A stretch of 54,273 nucleotides of DNA from Eggerthellaceae bacterium (GTDB taxonomy: Bacteria > Actinomycetota > Coriobacteriia > Coriobacteriales > Eggerthellaceae). The notes beneath the pieces were generated by a model. That model had not been told where the DNA came from, did no database searches, and was given only the letters and a program-made list of their open reading frames with translations. This document shows, one piece after another, positions 48,869-54,273 of the stretch (positions are counted from its first letter, which is position 1; every line of letters begins with the position of its first letter). Where the stretch lies: the NCBI GenBank assembly GCA_017459925.1, contig JAFUCC010000169.1:1-54273 (forward strand), in the 5' to 3' direction. The position numbers were made by a program, and so were the translations under genes.

Positions 48869-48961
48869 CTAAGTTAACGGTTGCATTTCAACCGCCAACG
48901 GTAGTATGGTAAAGTGTACTAAATTTGACTTTCTGCGTTCTATTTTTGGGAGGGGCAAGCC

Positions 48962-49675
48962 ATGCTGAAAGCGATGATCGTCGACGACGAAGCGCCCGCC
49001 AGGTCAGAGCTGCGCTTCTTGCTTGACGAAATCGGCCAAACCGATGTGGTCGCCGAGGCTGCCAGCGTTCGCGAGGCCATCGAAAAGCTGAAGGAATATC
49101 CCTGCGACGTCATGTTCCTCGATGTGAACATGCCCGAGGCAACCGGCCTGAAGTTGGCCGAGGGCCTCACGCACCTGAAGTACCCGCCTGCGGTCGTGTT
49201 CGTCACGGCGTACAGCGAGTTTGCGCTCGATGCGTTCAAGGTGAACGCCGTCGACTACCTCGTCAAGCCCGTCGAGACCGAGCGCCTGGCCCAGGCCATC
49301 GCCCGCGTGCGCGAGAACGTCGCCCTGCACATGCAGGCGCAGAAGTCCGAGCGCATCTCGGTCGAAAAGGGCGGCAAGAAGATCCTCATCGCCATCGACA
49401 AAATCCGCTTCGTTATGGCGCGCGACGATTACGCTTACCTGCAGACCGACACCGACCGCTATTTCAGCACGGTCAGCTTGGCCCAGCTTGAAAAGCGCCT
49501 CGACGGCCATGGGTTCTTCCGCGTTCATCGCGGCTACCTGGTCAACCTTGCCATGGTCGAGGAAGTCGAGCCCGTTTCCGGCGGCACGCTGCTGCTCACC
49601 CTGAACGGCGTCGACGACAAGATTCCCGTCTCCCGCCGCCGCGTGTCCCTGCTGAAGAAGGCGCTGGGAATTTAG
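48962..49675 (+). CDS. LytTR-family response regulator
   Basis: 237 residues. Receiver domain with D8/D9, phospho-acceptor D54 (MFLDVNMPE), T/K marks FVTAYSEFALDAF and YLVKPVE. A C-terminal LytTR DNA-binding domain (~130-237) has ARDDYAYLQTD and FFRVHRGYLVNL. No partner kinase is adjacent, so it is an orphan here. GGGAGGGG lies before the ATG. The leader holds the dyad CGGTTG/CAACCG. Confidence 0.93.
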   Translation: MLKAMIVDDEAPARSELRFLLDEIGQTDVVAEAASVREAIEKLKEYPCDVMFLDVNMPEATGLKLAEGLTHLKYPPAVVFVTAYSEFALDAFKVNAVDYLVKPVETERLAQAIARVRENVALHMQAQKSERISVEKGGKKILIAIDKIRFVMARDDYAYLQTDTDRYFSTVSLAQLEKRLDGHGFFRVHRGYLVNLAMVEEVEPVSGGTLLLTLNGVDDKIPVSRRRVSLLKKALGI

Positions 49676-49676
49676 C

Positions 49677-49775
49677 AATGAGTAGCAGGACGTTCCTGCT
49701 ACTCATTTATCATGATGTGACGCCAGCTTGGAAGTTGTCTTAAAAATGAGTAGCAGGAACGTCCTGCTACTCATT
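49677..49775. repeat. Family-2 palindromic repeat, locus 3
   Basis: 31-base arms (49677-49707 and 49745-49775) are exact inverted copies, and each arm is itself a palindrome (AATGAGTAGCAGGACG and its mirror). It separates the convergent LytTR and upp genes. Confidence 0.95.
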
Positions 49776-50405
49776 TTATTTCGTGCCGAAGATGCGGTCG
49801 CCGGCATCGCCCAGGCCGGGCACGATGTAGGCGTTCTTGTTCAGCTTCTCGTCGACGGCCGCCACGTAAATGTCGATGTCGGGGTGGCGCTCCTGCACCC
49901 GCTTCACGCCCTCGGGGGCGGCGACGAGGTTCACCAGGCGGATGTCCGTGCAGCCGCGGGCTTTCAGGCTATCGATGACGTCGGCCGCGCTGCCGCCTGT
50001 GGCGAGCATGGGGTCGACCACGATGATCTTCGAACGCTCCACGCCTTCGGGCATCTTGAAGTAGTACTCCACGGGTTGGTGCGTTTCCTCGTCACGGTAC
50101 ACGCCGACGTGACCCACGTGCGCGAACGGCATGAGCTCGAGGAAGCCATCTACCATGCCGATGCCCGCGCGCAGGATGGGCACGATGGTGAAGAAGTTCT
50201 CCTTCAGCATGGGGAACGTGCCCATGCAGATGGGGGTTTCAACCGTGGCGGGAATGGTCTCGAAGTCGCGCGTGACCTCGTACCCCATGAGGAGCGAGAT
50301 TTCCTTGAGCAGCAAGCGGAAGTCTTGCGAGGAGGTGCTCGCGCGGCGCATGCGCGTCAGCTTGTCGGAAATCAGCGGATGATCGAGAACGTGAACTTCG
50401 CCCAT
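49776..50405 (-). CDS. upp: Uracil phosphoribosyltransferase
   Basis: 209 residues. PRPP-binding [12 protein letters not shown] (~128-139) and the uracil-binding [16 protein letters not shown] at the end are diagnostic. Converts uracil and PRPP to UMP. GGAAGGA lies before the ATG. Divergent from uraA, the matching permease, with 278 bases between. Confidence 0.97.
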   Translation of the reverse strand: MGEVHVLDHPLISDKLTRMRRASTSSQDFRLLLKEISLLMGYEVTRDFETIPATVETPICMGTFPMLKENFFTIVPILRAGIGMVDGFLELMPFAHVGHVGVYRDEETHQPVEYYFKMPEGVERSKIIVVDPMLATGGSAADVIDSLKARGCTDIRLVNLVAAPEGVKRVQERHPDIDIYVAAVDEKLNKNAYIVPGLGDAGDRIFGTK

Positions 50406-50517
50406 TGTTAAATCCTTCCATCGGTAAGCGTTCCGTCCATTATAATCGTCCGCGAGAGTAATGTCAGAAGGACGAACGCTTCACAATCTCGCCCCGGGTG
50501 TACCGGGGAAGAGCGTA

Positions 50518-50663
50518 GTTTCGTGCGGATGGCGGGGGTGCCACGCGCAGTTCCGCAGCGAGTGAAGTGCAGAATTGAACATCACCCCTGGGGTAATGTT
50601 CAATTCGTCAGCTGAGCGAGCGAGGACTGTTTGAGCATGGCGCCCCCGCCATCCGCACGAAAC
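50518..50663. repeat. Family-1 locus 10: minimal core inside a larger imperfect palindrome
   Basis: The centre GAATTGAACATCACCCCTGG...GTTCAATTC (50572-50606) is a 35-base family-1 core without loop. Outer arms 50518-50543 and 50638-50663 (GTTTCGTGCGGATGGCGGGG...) match at 25 of 26 bases. Pairing between is weak. It is the only copy in a divergent 5' region, in the leader of uraA. Confidence 0.9.
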
Positions 50664-50683
50664 GGACAGGAGGACGAACCGAT

Positions 50684-52088
50684 ATGGCTGAGCTGCAAGT
50701 ACCCACCATGGGCGCGAAAGACTCGCCCGATGCAGTGTACGACGCGCGTGTCCTCGGCAAGCCCAAGATGGTGCTGTTCGGCTTGCAGCACATGTTCGCC
50801 ATGTTCGGCGCCACGATCCTGGTCCCGGTGCTCACGGGCCTGTCCGTGCAGGCAACCCTTCTGTTCGCAGGCATTGGCACGCTGCTGTTCCATTTCTTGG
50901 CGAAGGGCAAGGTGCCGGCGTTCCTCGGCTCGTCGTTCGCGTTCATCGCGGGTTACGCGGCCATCGCGCCCAACGGCGAGGCCGAGCTCCTTCCGTATGC
51001 CTGCTTGGGCGTAGCGTGCGCAGGCCTGCTGTACTTCATTCTGGCCGCTGCGTTCAAGGCGTTCGGCGCCAACCGCGTCATGCGCTACTTCCCGCCGGTC
51101 GTCACCGGCCCCATCGTCATCTGCATCGGCCTCATCCTAGCCAGCTCGGCCATCGCGAACTGCTCGACGAACTGGCTTGTCGCCGTCATCGCCATCGTGG
51201 TCATCATCGTGTGCAACATCTGGGGCCGCGGCATGATCAAGATCATCCCCATCCTCATGGGCGTCATCATTTCGTATGTGTGCCGCGCTCATGGGCGAAG
51301 TCGACTTCTCGGGCGTCGCCAACGCTGCGTGGATCGGCCTTCCCGTCATGTGGGACAACACCGTGTTCGGCCTGTTCACCAGTGGCTCGATGGATTCAGG
51401 TCTCGCCATCACGGCCATCATCACCATCATGCCCATCGCGCTGGCCACGATGATCGAGCACATCGGCGACATTTCCGCCATCAGCTCCACCTGCAACCGC
51501 AACTACATCGCCGAGCCCGGCCTGCACCGCACGCTGCTGGGCGACGGCCTGGCCACCATCATCGCGTCGCTGTTCGGTGCGCCGGCTAACACCACGTACG
51601 GCGAGAACACGGGCGTGCTGGCGCTGACGAAGGTGTTCGACCCGCGCGTCGTGCGCATCGCGGCCATCTTCGCCATCGTGTTCAGCTTCTGCCCGAAGTT
51701 CGCGGCCGTCATCGGCGCCATGCCCGCCAGCGTCATCGGCGGCGTGTCGCTCATCCTGTACGGCATGATCTCGGCGGTGGGCGTGCGCAACCTCATCGAG
51801 AACCGCGTCGACTTCACGGTCAGCCGCAACATCCTCATCGCGGCCATCATCCTAGTGCTTTCCATCGGCATCGCCTACAGCACGGCGGGCGCCATCGTCA
51901 TTCCGGCGGGGGATGTCACCATCTCGCTGTCGGGCCTGGCCGTGGGGTCGCTCGCAGGCATCGTGCTGAACATCATCTTGCCGGGCAAGGATGCGATCGT
52001 CGACATCGCCACACCCGCGACAAGCGAGAACATGCCGCTGTCGGGTCCTGATCCGTACGATCCGAAAGACGACCCGAACGCTCAGTAG
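50684..52088 (+). pseudogene. uraA: Uracil permease (UraA/NCS2) split by a frameshift
   Basis: Two overlapping frames together make one full-length NCS2 permease of about 468 residues. The first (50684 to ~51284) has LFGLQHMFAMFGATILVPVLTG and FLGSSFAFI. The second takes over at about 51280 with ALMGEVDFSGVANAAWIGLP, and contains MPIALATMIEHIGD and the substrate motif GAPANTTYGENTG. The break lies in GTGTGCCGCGCTC, where loss of two bases (GC) or gain of one would shift the frame. Either a recent mutation or a sequence error. Confidence 0.85.
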
Positions 52089-52113
52089 ACCAGTTCGCCT
52101 GTAATAACATTTT

Positions 52114-52146
52114 GAGCCCCTTGGTCTGGCCAAGGGGCTCTTTTAT
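52114..52146 (+). terminator. Intrinsic terminator of uraA
   Basis: GAGCCCCTTGG, loop TCTGG, CCAAGGGGCTC, then TTTTAT. Confidence 0.9.
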
Positions 52147-52321
52147 ACACCAAACAGGTTCTATTTGTGGAATAAAACACCTGCTCAGTTACCGATTATC
52201 TCGATAATCAACACATGTCCAATAATTCAGTGGAATTGGCAAATTGACTATTCTCACAGTGTAATAATAGGAGTAGAATACGCCCGACTTAGATTGGGAT
52301 AACACGTGAAAAAGGTGGCAC
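52147..52321 (+). promoter_or_regulatory. AT-rich leader of the radical SAM gene
   Basis: No gene seen. GATTATC/GATAATC form a dyad near 52194-52209. TTGACT at 52244-52249 and TAATAA at 52262-52267 are promoter-like but only 12 bases apart, so the true start is unclear. Confidence 0.4.
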
Positions 52322-53674
52322 ATGGTCAAGGAGCAACTGACTGAATTCGGCATTAAGAAGACGTTGAAGATACTTCGCTCGAACCCCGATAAGGCCGTCC
52401 CGCGCCTGCTCGACGCGATGGATTTCATCTCCCGCGGCGAAATGCCCTCGCAGCGCCGCATCATCCGCGAGAACATGGAAAACAAGGATTCGAACGTCTA
52501 CCAGCAGCTCATGCGCTTGCTGAACGACCTCGACCCGCAGTATTTCGAGAGGATCGCGCTCAACTTCGCCATCAACGCCGGCTTCAACGGCTGGTCCAAG
52601 CAGATCGCTCTGCGCGAGCAGTATAACTGCAACATCCCGTGGGCCATCTTGCTCGACCCCACGAGCGCCTGCAACCTGCACTGCGTCGGTTGCTGGGCGG
52701 CCGACTACGGCAACCGCCTGAACCTGAGCTTCGACGACATCGACTCCATCATCGAGCAGGGTAAGGAACTAGGCGTCTACATGTACATCTACACGGGCGG
52801 CGAGCCGCTCGTGCGCAAGGCCGACATCGTTGCGCTGTGCAAGAAGCATAACGACTGCGTGTTCCTGTCGTTCACGAACGGCACGCTGTTCGACCAGGAG
52901 TTCATCGACCAGCTGAAGGAATGCAAGAACTTCATCCCCGCGTTCTCCGTCGAAGGCGACCGCGAATCCACCGATGCGCGTCGTGGCGAGGGCGTGTACG
53001 ACAAGGTCGTTGCGGCCATGAACCTCATGAAGGAAAACGGCCTGCCGTTCGGCATTTCGTGCTGCTACACCTCCGAGAACTTCGAGGCCGTGAGCTCCGA
53101 CGCCTACATCGACCAGCTCGTCGACTGGGGCGCCGTGTTCGTGTGGTACTTCCACTACATGCCCGTCGGCTCCGATGCGAACACGCATCTCATGGTCACT
53201 CCCGAACAGCGCGAGGCCATGTACCACACCCTCCGCCGTTGGCGCGTGACCAAGCCCATCTTCCCGATGGACTTCCAGAACGACGGCCAGTACGTGCAGG
53301 GCTGCATCGCCGGTGGGCGCCGCTACCTGCACATCAACGCGGCCGGCGACGTCGACCCCTGCGTGTTCGTGCATTTCAGCGACTCGAACATCCACGAGAA
53401 GACGCTGCTCGAGTGCCTGCAGGCACCGCTGTTCATGGCGTATCACGACAACCAGCCGTTCAACGACAACTACCTGCGTCCGTGCCCCATGCTGGAAAAC
53501 CCGCAGGAGCTGCGCCGCATCATCAACGAGACGGGCGCCAAGTCGTCGAACTTGGAAGGCGAGGAGACGGTCGAGATGCTGTGCAGCCGCTGCGACCAGT
53601 ACGCCGAGCATTGGAAGCCCACCGCCGAGAAGCTCTGGGAACTCGACCACAAGTGCGCCGACTTCGTTAAATAG
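52322..53674 (+). CDS. Radical SAM protein with C-terminal SPASM-like cysteines
   Basis: 450 residues. A helical N-terminal domain (~1-95), then the radical SAM site CNLHCVGC (Cys117, Cys121, Cys124), GGEPLVR, and FSVEGDRESTDARRG. C-terminal cysteines in QGCIAGGRRYLHINAAGDVDP and RPCPM ... LCSRC suggest an auxiliary Fe-S cluster. The family includes peptide- and cofactor-modifying enzymes; no precursor peptide gene is next to it. AAAAAGGTGG precedes the ATG. Confidence 0.88.
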   Translation: MVKEQLTEFGIKKTLKILRSNPDKAVPRLLDAMDFISRGEMPSQRRIIRENMENKDSNVYQQLMRLLNDLDPQYFERIALNFAINAGFNGWSKQIALREQYNCNIPWAILLDPTSACNLHCVGCWAADYGNRLNLSFDDIDSIIEQGKELGVYMYIYTGGEPLVRKADIVALCKKHNDCVFLSFTNGTLFDQEFIDQLKECKNFIPAFSVEGDRESTDARRGEGVYDKVVAAMNLMKENGLPFGISCCYTSENFEAVSSDAYIDQLVDWGAVFVWYFHYMPVGSDANTHLMVTPEQREAMYHTLRRWRVTKPIFPMDFQNDGQYVQGCIAGGRRYLHINAAGDVDPCVFVHFSDSNIHEKTLLECLQAPLFMAYHDNQPFNDNYLRPCPMLENPQELRRIINETGAKSSNLEGEETVEMLCSRCDQYAEHWKPTAEKLWELDHKCADFVK

Positions 53675-53697
53675 CCTTAGAGGCAATCAGATAACGA

Positions 53698-53730
53698 GAA
53701 CGCCCGTCATTTGGCGGGCGCTTTCTTATT
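53698..53730 (+). terminator. Intrinsic terminator of the radical SAM gene
   Basis: CGCCCG, loop TCATTTGG, CGGGCG, then CTTTCTTATT. Confidence 0.8.
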
Positions 53731-53816
53731 GCGGGCAGGTGGCGGAGGCAGCACCCTGGTAACGTCAAATTCGTACTTAGAGCGCATATCTGCACGCACC
53801 TGCAAACCGTTTCGTG

Positions 53817-53936
53817 TTTCGTGGAAGCATATTGCTCCTAAGTTCGACTTCGCGGACAAATATGTCGTACGAGTACGGCATATGCTTCCACGAAAGGCCC
53901 CTAAGTCGAACTTGGAGGCAATATGCTTCCACGAAA
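53817..53936. repeat. Inverted repeat element with TGCTTCCACGAAA ends
   Basis: Arms 53817-53850 (TTTCGTGGAAGCATATTGCT...) and 53903-53936 match at 31 of 34 bases. A third copy of TATGCTTCCACGAAA lies between them (53881-53895). No gene inside. The form is that of a small transposable relic or nested hairpin. Confidence 0.75.
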
Positions 53937-54033
53937 ACTAAAACCCCTGTAAGTTGGCAGGAATAGGGCGAAGTGCGCGCAAGTCCGCTCTCCTTTGCCG
54001 TTCCGAGAGGGAGCCCGCGGACGTCTCTTCATT

Positions 54034-54123
54034 TCATCCTGAGCGGAGCGCCGAAGGAGCATTCCCTTTTGTCATCCTGAGCGGAGCGTCCCGCAGGGGC
54101 GCGGAGTCGAAGGGTCTCCGCGA
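54034..54123. repeat. Two copies of a TCATCCTGAGCGGAGCG-type intergenic repeat
   Basis: TCATCCTGAGCGGAGCG occurs at about 54034 and again at about 54073. The second copy continues to GGAGTCGAAGGGTCTC. Repeats of this wording are common intergenic sequences in many bacteria (general knowledge). Nothing else was seen between 53937 and 54191. Confidence 0.7.
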
Positions 54124-54191
54124 AGCGGCCGGTTGATGTGGACCCCTGATTCCGCACAACCCTATGCGGCGGGCGTCTTGCAAATGATAGC

Positions 54192-54273
54192 CTAATCCGT
54201 CAAGCCTTCTCCGTCGTCTGCTCGCGCGTCGTAGAAGTCGGAATCGTACACGGACAGCTCCAGGCAGATGCCG
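54192..54273 (-). CDS. C-terminal end of an unidentified gene (runs off the window)
   Basis: Minus-strand frame open from the window edge to a TAG at 54192-54194, ending GICLELSVYDSDFYDARAD and a short acidic tail. Third-position GC fits coding DNA. Too short to name. Confidence 0.4.
   Translation of the reverse strand, partial: GICLELSVYDSDFYDARADDGEGLTD

Noticed and set aside
50466..50512. CCCCGGGTGTACCGGGG as a CRISPR repeat or operator
   Set aside because: A single short dyad with no second copy in the window.

Overview
The window looks like chromosomal DNA from a high-GC gut actinobacterium of the class Coriobacteriia, most likely family Eggerthellaceae (Slackia/Eggerthella-like). This is an inference from gene style, not a database match. 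The supporting signs are GC-rich third codon positions, a large FAD/4Fe-4S oxidoreductase, Ser/Ala-rich lipoproteins, zinc-ribbon membrane proteins, an isolated HypA and a GH2 glycosidase. There are about 45 real genes, one tRNA and no rRNA, prophage or CRISPR array.

Layout. 0-11 kb: a FIST-GGDEF signalling protein with an HD-GYP relic behind it, a zinc-ribbon protein, RecQ, a Cys/Met-metabolism PLP enzyme, a GH2 glycosidase, and a divergent multi-cofactor FAD/iron-sulfur oxidoreductase. 11-24 kb: hypA, a GH25 lysozyme, queF, a YARHG protein, a Tat lipoprotein, an OmpR-type two-component pair, purC, a membrane protein, a queuosine-precursor transporter behind a preQ1-I-like riboswitch, a winged-helix regulator, a secreted papain-like peptidase, and a PurF homologue whose glutaminase site is destroyed. 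24-33 kb: lipoproteins, an XRE regulator, a clostripain-family peptidase, a sortase-type surface protein, a FitAB/VapBC-type toxin-antitoxin pair and a Ser/Thr kinase. 33-47 kb: serS, a transglutaminase-like protein, a pyridoxal/pyridoxamine kinase, an aminotransferase, ddl, a YtxH/PRC-barrel/TVP38/TM2 envelope cluster, and a class I aldolase. 47-54 kb: tRNA-Leu(CAA), a PepV-like dipeptidase, a LytTR regulator, upp, a frameshifted uraA and a radical SAM protein.

The most unusual content is between the genes. At least ten sites carry one interspersed palindromic family (core TTGAACGTCACCCCAGGGA and variants), nearly all at gene 3' ends. Several copies are nested inside one another. The largest, at 44391-44701, has 138-bp arms that I checked base by base and found perfect. 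A second family (AATGAGTAGCAGGACG...), a third (CCGTAGGGGCGCGATTCATC...) and a fourth (TAATCAATTTCCTCCGAGG...) are also scattered through the window. Members of these families supply the stop codons of queF and of the aminotransferase, and one member lies inside a coding region.

Functional links: queF and the riboswitch-controlled transporter both serve queuosine/preQ1 supply; purC and the PurF-like gene belong to purine synthesis; upp and uraA, separated by a divergent intergenic region, handle uracil salvage; GH25, ddl and the membrane-stress-type cluster serve the envelope.
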